Below, in pieces: positions 57,285-64,000 of a DNA stretch of 64,000 bases. The first letter of the stretch is position 1. Every line of letters begins with the position of its first letter. This DNA comes from Mycobacterium seoulense (GTDB lineage Bacteria; Actinomycetota; Actinomycetes; Mycobacteriales; Mycobacteriaceae), in NCBI RefSeq assembly GCF_010731595.1, contig NZ_AP022582.1, positions 1 through 64,000 on the forward strand. Reading direction: 5' to 3'. The notes under the pieces are model-generated. The model did not search any database. It was given only the letters and a program-made list of their open reading frames with translations, and had not been told where the DNA came from. Both the position numbers and the translations under genes were made by a program.

Positions 57285-57983
57285 ATGGATCTCTATGAAG
57301 CGCTGTACACCACCAGGATGATGCGCCGGCTGCGGCCGGACCCGATTCCGCTGGAGACGCAGGCTCGCATCCTCGACGCGGCCGTGCGCGCCCCCAACGG
57401 CGGCAACACCCAGCGCTGGCACTTCGTGGCGGTGGACGATCGCGAACTCATCCGCGAGTTCGCCGAACTGTTCCGTCAGGCCCGCGCCATCGAATACGAG
57501 AAATACCGCACCGGGGCGGGGCCGATGGCGGCGCCGGCGCCGGGTGCCGACCCGGCCGCGCATGCCGAAACGATGCGCCGCATGCAGGGCTCGGGGAACT
57601 ACCTGGCCGACCATTTCGAGGAAATCCCGCTGTTGCTCTTCGTCTTCGCGATCGACGACCTCGGCGGCGCCAACATCTACCCCGCGATCTGGAGCGCGTT
57701 GCTCGCCGCCCGCGCCGAGGGCGTCGGCGGCGTCATGACGATGGTGCTCCGTAATTTCGAGGACAAGGTGAACGAACTGCTGGGCGTGCCCGTCGGGCAA
57801 GGCTGGAAGATGTCGGCCATGCTGGCCCTCGGCTACCCGCGGGGCAGGTGGGGTGTCGCGGCCAATCGTCGTCCCGTCCACGAGGTTTCATCCCGCAACC
57901 ACTGGGGCAAGCCGTTCGGTGTCGAGGTGCCGCAGCCGCTGTGGTCGCCGCGGGAAACCGCCGGCCTCGCGGCGGCGGGATAA
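57285..57983 (+). CDS. Nitroreductase family FMN oxidoreductase
   Basis: 232 aa, ATG 57285 after AAAGGAG. FMN-binding segments: the N-terminal TRMMRRLRPDPI, APNGGNTQRWHFVAVDD, and the late AMLALGYPRGRWG. The middle loop contains MQGSGNYLADHFEEIPLLLF. These enzymes reduce nitro groups, quinones or related electrophiles with NAD(P)H. Its place between an HD hydrolase and a cupin suggests one catabolic or detoxification route. Confidence 0.86.
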   Translation: MDLYEALYTTRMMRRLRPDPIPLETQARILDAAVRAPNGGNTQRWHFVAVDDRELIREFAELFRQARAIEYEKYRTGAGPMAAPAPGADPAAHAETMRRMQGSGNYLADHFEEIPLLLFVFAIDDLGGANIYPAIWSALLAARAEGVGGVMTMVLRNFEDKVNELLGVPVGQGWKMSAMLALGYPRGRWGVAANRRPVHEVSSRNHWGKPFGVEVPQPLWSPRETAGLAAAG

Positions 57984-58004
57984 CGACCGGGGAAGGTGAG
58001 TCAG

Positions 58005-58541
58005 ATGACCGGATCGAACGACATCGGGGTCACCGTGGTGCAGCCGGGGGCGGGCGAGTACGTCGCCCTCCCCGGATTCGGGGCGGTGTTCAAGCTGTCC
58101 AGCAAGGCCAACGGGGGTGAGGTGTCGATCGTCGAGCACCCGTTCGAGGTCGGCCTGCTCACGGCGGCGCACATGCACACCCGTGAGGACGAGCACTCGA
58201 TCGTGCTCGCGGGCGAGATCGGCTTCCGCTCCGACGACAGCGAGGTCGTCCTCGGTCCCGGCGGCTACATCACCAAGCCCCGCGGGCAGATGCACGCGAT
58301 GTGGAACGCCGGCAGCGAGCCGGGCCGCATCATCGAGGTCATCACGCCCGGCGGGTTCGAGAACTACTTCCGCGAGCTCGGTGAGCTGCTCATCGAGCAC
58401 GCCGACGACCCGGCGGGCAAGGTCCTGCACGAGTTGCCCGAGTTCGCCGAGCTGGCCGACAAGTACGGGCTGACCTACGGCTCGCCCGACTGGATGGACG
58501 ACATCGCCCAGCGGTACGGGCTGAACCGGCCGTCGCACTGA
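58005..58541 (+). CDS. Cupin domain protein
   Basis: 178 aa from ATG 58005. Cupin motif 1 is AAHMHTREDEHSIVLAGEIG (HxH and Glu metal ligands) and motif 2 PRGQMHAMWNAGSEPGRIIE with the third His. The C-terminal 60 residues form a helical tail (ELGELLIEHADDPAG...LADKYGLTY). It may be a small-molecule dioxygenase, isomerase or hydratase. Last gene of the HD-nitroreductase-cupin set, just ahead of the initiator tRNA. Confidence 0.84.
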   Translation: MTGSNDIGVTVVQPGAGEYVALPGFGAVFKLSSKANGGEVSIVEHPFEVGLLTAAHMHTREDEHSIVLAGEIGFRSDDSEVVLGPGGYITKPRGQMHAMWNAGSEPGRIIEVITPGGFENYFRELGELLIEHADDPAGKVLHELPEFAELADKYGLTYGSPDWMDDIAQRYGLNRPSH

Positions 58542-58576
58542 ACAGAGCCTGCGCCGAAACCCCGTGACCGCGCGAT

Positions 58577-58606
58577 TTGGTCGCCGTGACGCCGGTTCGG
58601 TAACCT
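58577..58606 (+). promoter_or_regulatory. Promoter of the initiator tRNA gene
   Basis: TTGGTC (58577-58582), an 18-base spacer and TAACCT (58601-58606) fit sigma A, with a start expected about 6-7 bases before the tRNA. Confidence 0.6.
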
Positions 58607-58618
58607 GGCATTCACCAA

Positions 58619-58695
58619 CGCGGGGTGGAGCAGCTCGGTAGCTCGCTGGGCTCATAACCCAGAGGTCGCAGGTTCGAATCCTGTCCCCGCTACCA
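58619..58695 (+). tRNA. Initiator tRNA-fMet (CAT anticodon)
   Basis: 77 bases with encoded CCA. The anticodon stem CTGGG/CCCAG holds the three G-C pairs of initiator tRNA, the loop reads CTCATAA, and C1 faces T72 at the acceptor end, an unpaired position that also marks initiators. D and T arms (GGTTCGAATCC) are standard. Confidence 0.98.
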
Positions 58696-58698
58696 GGT

Positions 58699-58733
58699 AA
58701 AACGGCCCCCGGAACTACTCCGGGGGCCGTTTT
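58699..58733 (+). terminator. Rho-independent terminator of the tRNA gene
   Basis: A perfect 15-base stem (58699-58713 with 58719-58733) around ACTAC, whose 3' arm ends TTTT. It follows the tRNA by three bases. Confidence 0.92.
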
Positions 58734-58810
58734 CGTGCCGGATGGCAACACACTTTCCGCCATGAACGCCCCCCGCCGGCAGTGCGCGGCGACGTGTCTG
58801 CTTGCGTCAG

Positions 58811-59077
58811 TCAGCTGGTGGCCTGCACAGGGATGTGTTTCTCCGCCGGCGCAGCCTCCTTGGAAAGGGCCACCGACACGGTCAGAATGCCCTTGTCATA
58901 GGTGGCTTTGATGTCGCCTTCATCCGCACGGGCGGGCAGCGAAACCGAGCGAACGAACGAGCCGTAGGAAAACTCCGAGCGGCCCCTGGTTTCCTTCTTC
59001 TCGCCGCGCTCGGCCTTGATCGTCAACCGGCCATCGCGCACGGTGATGTCGACGTGCTTGGCCGGGTCGATTCCGGA
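58811..59077 (-). pseudogene. Hsp20/alpha-crystallin small heat-shock protein, 5' truncated remnant
   Basis: 88 residues of a clear alpha-crystallin domain: GIDPAKHVDITVRDGRLTIK, EKKETRGRSEFSYGSFVRSV, SLPARADEGDIKATYDKGIL and the final EKHIPVQ. The in-frame TAA at 59078-59080 cuts off the N-terminal 50-60 residues that mycobacterial Hsp20 proteins have, and no upstream match is visible in other frames. An internal ATG at 59041 would give only 76 aa. Probably a decayed gene, though the core fold is complete. Confidence 0.75.
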
Positions 59078-59297
59078 TTACGTCTCCGTCTCCGAACTCG
59101 TGGGCCGAAGGGGATGACTACGGTCGTAGAAGGTCCGGGGCCTGCCAGGCAGTTTTCGGTCAATGAGCACTTCGACTCAGACAAAGGGCCTTTCGGCCGT
59201 GGTGTCATCTGTGTGATTCGGTGACCATGAGCCAGGGCCGGGTTGCCATCTTGCCCGCCGATCTTGGTATCTGGACCCCGAGGAAACGAAAAGTGCA

Positions 59298-59585
59298 ATG
59301 GCGAACGGTAATTCAGTACATCGATCGTCGTTCTTGGTCGATCTGCCCGCGATGTTTTCTTCGGTGTCGGCACAGGAGCTCCTCGCCAAACCACTGCTGC
59401 GAGCGCTCATGATCGAATACTGGTGCTGGGAACAGGGAATGGCTGATTGGTATGCGCGGCAACCAGCGCGGCGTCACCGCGACTTCGCAGGCTGGATCAT
59501 CGAGGGACGGGCACTGTTCGACCGGCTCGACGAGCTCAAACAGCTCGCCAGTGGGGTTGACCTGGTGGACACCCCTGACGGGTGA
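59298..59585 (+). CDS. Hypothetical protein
   Basis: 95 aa from ATG 59298 (MANGNSVHRSSFLVDLPAMF). Rich in Trp and aromatic residues in the middle (ALMIEYWCWEQGMADWYARQ), otherwise helical (WIIEGRALFDRLDELKQLAS). No known family recognised. The 250 bases before it hold only the edge of the Hsp20 remnant and no convincing gene. Confidence 0.45.
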   Translation: MANGNSVHRSSFLVDLPAMFSSVSAQELLAKPLLRALMIEYWCWEQGMADWYARQPARRHRDFAGWIIEGRALFDRLDELKQLASGVDLVDTPDG

Positions 59586-59652
59586 GACGCTGCGGCGTGG
59601 TGCACGAGGCGTCGATCATCGCGGCATCGGGAAGACCGCGGCGAAAAAACAG

Positions 59653-60123
59653 CTAAGCGGGCAGGTCCACCCGCAACGCCAAGTGCTCATCGAGTATCCG
59701 GCGCAGCGCGGCGTCCATCGGGTCCCCGGATGATGCGAGATCGCGGGTGAACCGGGCGTCCACCACGACTACCGCGCCACCGCGCAGTTCGGCGCCGTCG
59801 ACCTGATCGACGAGCGGATCGAAGAATGCGCGCGGTGTGGCCAGGTAATACAGCGCCCGGCGCGACCCGTTCAACTCGGCGGCATAAACCAGTCCGTGTT
59901 GGGTGATCACGAAAAGTTCCGAGGTGATTCTGGCATTCGGGATCTCGGCTTGAGCCGATGCAATTGCGGCGCACCGGGGCTGCGTCAGCCTGTCCAGGGC
60001 ATCGTCACTCAACGTGAGTAACTTTTCGACGAGTGCCCCACCCGTTCGCGGATATGTGTCGACGGCGGTGCGGAAGTACCGCTGGAAAATCTGGCCGAAA
60101 AAGTCGTACCGTAGCTCGCTCAT
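59653..60123 (-). CDS. Hypothetical protein
   Basis: 156 aa from ATG 60123 (MSELRYDFFGQIFQRYFRTA). Mixed alpha/beta, with a hydrophobic beta segment pair (ELFVITQHGLVYAAEL, GGAVVVVDARFTRDLA). No signal peptide, cysteine cluster or family motif recognised. Codon use is typical of the genome and the frame is clean. Confidence 0.6.
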   Translation of the reverse strand: MSELRYDFFGQIFQRYFRTAVDTYPRTGGALVEKLLTLSDDALDRLTQPRCAAIASAQAEIPNARITSELFVITQHGLVYAAELNGSRRALYYLATPRAFFDPLVDQVDGAELRGGAVVVVDARFTRDLASSGDPMDAALRRILDEHLALRVDLPA

Positions 60124-60446
60124 GGCAGCTTCCTAAGTTTCAGACATGCACCTCGATTATGCGCCCGCACCGTGAGCTGAGCACCGGTTTGGCCCGGAAG
60201 GCGTGGGGTCCGCGAACACGCCACGATCGCCCGCACACCGACGGCATGAACGACAGCGTTGCCGGCCGAACCCCAGAGGCGGCTCAGTGACACACCGCGG
60301 CAGCGCCTGCCGAGGGCGAGAAGCTTTGCAGATTGCCAGGTTTCGACGAGTATGGGCCGCAAATGCGTCCGGCACGTGATCATGTCGTGCGCCTTGTTTC
60401 GCGCTGATGCGTAAGCTGAGTAGTGGGTTTCGCGCGAAGGACACCG
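60124..60446. other. 323-base gap without a convincing gene
   Basis: No frame here shows codon bias or family motifs. TAAGCT at about 60411-60416 is a possible -10 for the amidase, about 30 bases before its ATG. Otherwise I see nothing in it. Confidence 0.5.
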
Positions 60447-61895
60447 ATGACCGCCGTTGATGATCAAGGCCTGGTTTTCGCCGGGGTGGCACGGCTGGCG
60501 CAGCTGGTCCGCGGTCGCGAGGTTTCGCCGCGGGACGTGGTGACGCTCTACTTGGAGCGGATCGCCCAACTCGACCCGGTGTTGAACGCATTTCGCGTCG
60601 TGCTGGACGAGCGGGCGATGGCCGATGCGGCGCAGGTCGAACGGCGGCTCGCCGCCCGGGAGGTGCTGCCGCTGGCGGGCGTGCCGGTTGCGGTCAAAGA
60701 CGACACCGATGTGGCGGGGGTTTCGTCGATGTGCGGCACCGGGATCGATACGGGCCCGGTGAGCAGCGACAGCGCCGCGGTGCGGCGCCTCCGGGCGGCC
60801 GGGGCGGTGATCATCGGCAAGACGCATCTGCCCGAGTTCGGTGCCGTCCCGATGTGCGAGTCGCCGACCTGGGGCGTGACGCGCAATCCGTGGGATCCGT
60901 CCCGCACAACCGGGGGTTCCAGCGGTGGTTCGGCGGCCGCGGTGGCGGCCGGCATGGTGCCCGGCGCGCTGGGCACCGACGGGGGCGGGTCGGTTCGCAT
61001 CCCGGCCGCGTGCTGCGGCCTGGTAGGCATCAAGGGGCAACGCGGATGGATCAGCACCAAGCAATCACCCGAGCGGGCTTACCGGTTCCACGGGCTGCAC
61101 CACATCGGCGCGCTGGCCCGCAGCGTGGCCGACGCGGCGCTGCTGCACGACGCGATGGCCGGCGCCGAGCCCGACGACGAGATCCCCCCTGCGTCACCGG
61201 CACCGCCGCTGACGGACGCGGTATCGCGCCCGCCCCGTCGTCTGCGAATCGCGATGTCCTTCAAGCCGGTGGTTCCCGTGCCGGTCAGCGAGGAGGTGCG
61301 CCGGCCCGTGTGGGAAACCGCCGAGTTGCTGCGCTCGCTCGGCCACGAGGTCGTCGAGCGTGACCCACTCTATCCGCCGGCTGCGATCCTCTCGGTATTC
61401 GTGCTGATGATGCATGGCCTCGCCGATGAAATCGCCCGACTGCCCACACCCGAGCTGCTGGAACCGCGGATTCGGGCGGAGGGTCGCACCGCGCGGCTGG
61501 TCCCCGACAGGCTGGCTCACCGCGCACTGGCCGCGCGGGACCGGATGAGCGAGCGGGGTTTGCGGCCCATAGCCGATTGCGACGTGCTGATGACGCCGGT
61601 ACTGGCTAAGCCTGCGGTGCCTGTCGGACACCTCGAGGGGATAGGGCCAACCCGCGCCATGGCGCGGGTGTTGGCGTTCATGCCGTTCACCCCGCCGCAG
61701 AACTACACGGGGCAACCAGCCATGTCGATTCCGGCCGGCGTCTCGGCCGACGGCCTGCCCGGAGCGGTCCATCTGGTCGGGCGACCCCACGACGGATCCA
61801 CACTCGTTTCGCTTGCCGCGCAACTGGAATCAGCACGACCGTGGGCCCATCGCCGGCCACCGGTCGCGTCGTATCGCACCCCAGGGTCCGGTTGA
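60447..61895 (+). CDS. Amidase signature family hydrolase
   Basis: 482 aa from ATG 60447 (MTAVDDQGLVFAGVARLAQL). The Ser-cisSer-Lys triad is visible as Lys84 (VAVKDDTDVAG), Ser158 (TTGGSSGGSAAAVAAG) and Ser182 (GTDGGGSVRIPAACCGLVG). The C-terminal half carries the usual FMPFTPPQNYTGQPAMSIPA. It hydrolyses an amide or ester of unknown identity. The next gene starts nine bases after its stop, so they are co-transcribed; M. tuberculosis Rv3175 is a likely relative. Confidence 0.92.
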   Translation: MTAVDDQGLVFAGVARLAQLVRGREVSPRDVVTLYLERIAQLDPVLNAFRVVLDERAMADAAQVERRLAAREVLPLAGVPVAVKDDTDVAGVSSMCGTGIDTGPVSSDSAAVRRLRAAGAVIIGKTHLPEFGAVPMCESPTWGVTRNPWDPSRTTGGSSGGSAAAVAAGMVPGALGTDGGGSVRIPAACCGLVGIKGQRGWISTKQSPERAYRFHGLHHIGALARSVADAALLHDAMAGAEPDDEIPPASPAPPLTDAVSRPPRRLRIAMSFKPVVPVPVSEEVRRPVWETAELLRSLGHEVVERDPLYPPAAILSVFVLMMHGLADEIARLPTPELLEPRIRAEGRTARLVPDRLAHRALAARDRMSERGLRPIADCDVLMTPVLAKPAVPVGHLEGIGPTRAMARVLAFMPFTPPQNYTGQPAMSIPAGVSADGLPGAVHLVGRPHDGSTLVSLAAQLESARPWAHRRPPVASYRTPGSG

Positions 61896-61904
61896 CCCGC
61901 ACCG

Positions 61905-62912
61905 ATGGCACACACCGTGATAACCGGAGCAAGCGGGCTGCTGGGGGCCAACCTGGCCGCCGAACTGATCGCGCAGGGGCACACTGTGACCGCGACGCGA
62001 CGCCCGAGCACCGATACGAGTTCGCTGGCCGATCTGCCGATCGAGTGGGTCTGCGCTGACCTCGGTTCGGTGGCAGAACTCCGCGATGTGTTCACCGGCG
62101 CCGACGTTGTCTTCCATTGCGCCGCATGCGTTTCGACCAGGCGGACGGTCACACCGGCGATCTCGGCGGTCAATGTTGACGCGACTCGAGCCGTCATCGA
62201 GGCCGCGATCGCCGTCGGTACGCCGCGGGTCGTCCACACCTCGACCGCGAACACGATCGGACCCACACCCGACGGCACACCAGCCGACGAGCAGACACCA
62301 TGGGGCTGGGAGCGTGCCGGGCTGGCCGGCGCTTACCCAGTGACCAAACGGCGCGGCGAAATCCTCGTGCAGCGGGCCTGCGACAAGCTGGATGCAGTCA
62401 TCGTCAACCCGACCTACCTGGTAGGCCCGCGCGATGCCAGACCCAGTTCCGGCCGTCTCATCGTCGAGGTCGCCAACCGCAGAATCCCTTATTGGACACC
62501 GGGATACAACAATTTCGCGGATGTCTGCGAGGTGGCGCGTGGCATGATCGCCGCGTGGCTGCGCGGAAAACGCGGCGAACGCTACATCCTGGGCGGCCAG
62601 GAGCTGACGTATCGCGAGTACATCGAGCGAGTGGCGCATGTGGTCGGGGTCGATCCGCCGCGCAGACGACTGGCCTATCCGGTCGCATGGATAGCAGGCA
62701 AGGCCGGCGACCTGTTCGAGGTCGTCACCGGTCGGGAAACCACAGTGAACTCGATGTCTGTCGGATACGCGTTCACCGACCGGTACCGGTACCGGTGCGA
62801 CAAGGCGGCGCGAGAGCTGGGCTATGTGGTGGGACCGATTGAACCTGCAATCCGCAACGCGGTCGCGTGGTTTCGCGCTCGAGGCATGATCCCGTCCGGG
62901 AACATTCCATGA
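61905..62912 (+). CDS. NAD-dependent epimerase/dehydratase (extended SDR)
   Basis: 335 aa. Nucleotide loop VITGASGLLGANLAAELIAQ (TGxxGxxG at 7-14), HCAACVSTRR, VVHTSTANTIG (catalytic Ser/Thr), and YPVTKRRGEILVQ (YxxxK). NPTYLVGPRDARPSSGRL and the C-terminal TYREYIERVAHVVG fit 3-beta-hydroxysteroid dehydrogenase or dihydroflavonol reductase-like members. Substrate unknown. Second gene of an amidase-epimerase pair. Confidence 0.9.
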   Translation: MAHTVITGASGLLGANLAAELIAQGHTVTATRRPSTDTSSLADLPIEWVCADLGSVAELRDVFTGADVVFHCAACVSTRRTVTPAISAVNVDATRAVIEAAIAVGTPRVVHTSTANTIGPTPDGTPADEQTPWGWERAGLAGAYPVTKRRGEILVQRACDKLDAVIVNPTYLVGPRDARPSSGRLIVEVANRRIPYWTPGYNNFADVCEVARGMIAAWLRGKRGERYILGGQELTYREYIERVAHVVGVDPPRRRLAYPVAWIAGKAGDLFEVVTGRETTVNSMSVGYAFTDRYRYRCDKAARELGYVVGPIEPAIRNAVAWFRARGMIPSGNIP

Positions 62913-62948
62913 TGCGCACGCGCCTGTGGGCGCTCCGGAGCATCAGCG

Positions 62949-64000
62949 TCAGAAGCGGTAGGTGGCGCAGCCGACCTGGACCCCCGAGCCGACCGTCACG
63001 ATCAGCGCGATGTCGCCCGGCCGCACCAGCCCGCGCCGCCGGGCTTGTTCCAGCCCGTAGGGCAGGGACGAGGTGAACGGGTCGGCGGCCGACTCGTCAT
63101 CGGCGAGGTCGACGAATCGCGATCTCGGAATGCCGATCTGGGCGCCCAGCTCGTCGAGCGCGGCCGGTGACAGATACGGCGGCAACACGACCGCGATGTC
63201 GGAGGGGTCAAGTCCCTCCAACGCCAAGAGTTCCTTGGCCGCGGAGGGGATACAGCTCAGATAGATGTCGGCGAGGTTGGGGTCGCGGTCGACCTGCAGC
63301 CGGGTCCGGCCGTCGCGGTCCTGTGTGTAGGTGGCAAGCGCCGCGCCGTACTCCGGGTGTTGCTCGAAGATGAAGCGGCCGAAGCCTTCCGTGCCGTCGC
63401 TTCGGCTGACCAGAACGGCCGAGCCGGTCTGGTTGATGCCAATTAGCGGATCGCCGCTTTCGGGGGTGTTGTTTTCTATCTCCGAGGCCACGACCATCGC
63501 ATGTTCAACCTTTCCCGCCCCGATCATCACCGCGGCGACGTGGCAGGCGTTCAGGAAGCCGACTGCGCCGCCCAGGACGTCGAAGGCGAGGGTCTTGGGA
63601 CCGTCCGGCGACTGCACGTCGCCGTTGATGCCGAGTTCGCCGGCGACGAGCGAGGCAACGGCCGGTTCGCTGAGGAAGTCGTCCCGGTAGACGCCGGCGT
63701 GAATGATCAGACCGACTGCCGCGCGATCAAGGCCGCTTTGGTCAAGGCACGCCGTCGCCGCTTGAACCGCGAACTGTATCGAGCTCGGAGCAGTCGATTG
63801 CGCTGCGGGAGCGATGCCCAGGCTGCCGATGCGCACGCGGGGCGTCGCCGGTACATCTCTGCGGGCGCTGGTCCGCATGCTGCGGCCGTGCTGGCCGCCG
63901 GCGCCTCGGCGCATCCGGTCGGGCAGGTCGTCGAAGGTGTACAGCGCGGCACCGACGGTCTGTCCGGAACCGGTGATGGAAAAGACCACGTTGTCTCCGG
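62949..64000 (-). CDS. Ketoacyl-synthase-III-fold protein lacking the triad, fused in frame to the tail of a second copy; truncated at window end
   Basis: One unbroken frame covers 64000-62949. The first 20-25 residues (GDNVVFSITGSGQTVGAALY then TFDD) match the C-terminal strand of a FabH-like protein, then from MRTSARRDVPATPRVRIGSL (ATG 63878) a second, complete copy follows and ends GDIALIVTVGSGVQVGCATY. In the complete copy the catalytic Cys position reads FDVLGGAVGFLNAC (Ala for Cys), the His position LPPYLSPAAL and the Asn position DPFTSSLPYGL, so all three residues are missing. The fold is thus probably non-catalytic or altered. Confidence 0.7.
   Translation of the reverse strand, partial: GDNVVFSITGSGQTVGAALYTFDDLPDRMRRGAGGQHGRSMRTSARRDVPATPRVRIGSLGIAPAAQSTAPSSIQFAVQAATACLDQSGLDRAAVGLIIHAGVYRDDFLSEPAVASLVAGELGINGDVQSPDGPKTLAFDVLGGAVGFLNACHVAAVMIGAGKVEHAMVVASEIENNTPESGDPLIGINQTGSAVLVSRSDGTEGFGRFIFEQHPEYGAALATYTQDRDGRTRLQVDRDPNLADIYLSCIPSAAKELLALEGLDPSDIAVVLPPYLSPAALDELGAQIGIPRSRFVDLADDESAADPFTSSLPYGLEQARRRGLVRPGDIALIVTVGSGVQVGCATYRF

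Noticed and set aside
59098..59224. DosR-type box upstream of the Hsp20 remnant
   Set aside because: No sequence close to the GGGAC-AGTCCC-type inverted repeat after inspection.
58619..60123. Genomic island at the tRNA gene
   Set aside because: No integrase, no repeated tRNA 3' end, and no composition shift visible by eye.

Overview
The window is chromosomal DNA of a slow-growing Mycobacterium, most likely from or near the M. avium complex. Three things point there. The sequence is uniformly GC-rich with GTG, TTG and leaderless starts. It carries Mycobacterium-specific genes (whiB1, whiB7 with its leader, rshA, bL37, adnAB, mycoredoxin, tb7.3, tb9.4). From about 3 to 55 kb the gene order follows the M. 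tuberculosis block Rv3228-Rv3193c. The species call and the Rv equivalences are from memory, not from a database search.

Region 1 (1-16.0 kb). Lipid and CoA metabolism genes surround rsgA-aroA: a DUF302 protein, an NmrA-like reductase and a thiolase next to an HxlR regulator, an SRAP (HMCES-type) protein, a 3-hydroxyacyl-CoA dehydrogenase, an HdeD membrane protein, a PucR regulator, and an acyl-CoA ligase / PHA synthase-like / alpha-beta hydrolase operon. Then come a YbaK-type deacylase, an SDR and the sigH-rshA stress switch. Nearly every gene here has one or more apparent single-base deletions, usually in G or C runs. This looks like sequence error more than decay, and reconstructed spans are given.

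Region 2 (16-34.5 kb). Intact conserved core: bL37, the biotinyl protein TB7.3, sensor kinase PdtaS, WhiB1 with a CRP site, a lipid kinase, entC-gpm2, a ParA ATPase, RhlE helicase, TetR, MoeZ and LipV.

Region 3 (34.5-49.6 kb). DNA repair and redox/antibiotic response: AdnA-AdnB helicase-nuclease, a K+ channel, NudC, mycoredoxin-1, UvrD2, and whiB7 behind an upstream ORF and attenuator, then an ADCK-type kinase and an E1/cyclodehydratase-like protein. Both adnA and uvrD2 have TTGTC-N-type promoters resembling the RecA-independent damage promoter.

Region 4 (49.6-64 kb). A zincin, a PDZ/Lon-type protease, a large UPF0182 membrane protein, then accessory genes: a GlxA-type AraC regulator divergent from an HD hydrolase / nitroreductase / cupin operon, the initiator tRNA with its terminator, an Hsp20 remnant, two unknown proteins, an amidase, an epimerase and a ketoacyl-synthase-III-fold protein that lacks the catalytic triad and is fused in frame to the tail of a second copy at the window edge.

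No insertion sequence, CRISPR array, rRNA or prophage was seen.
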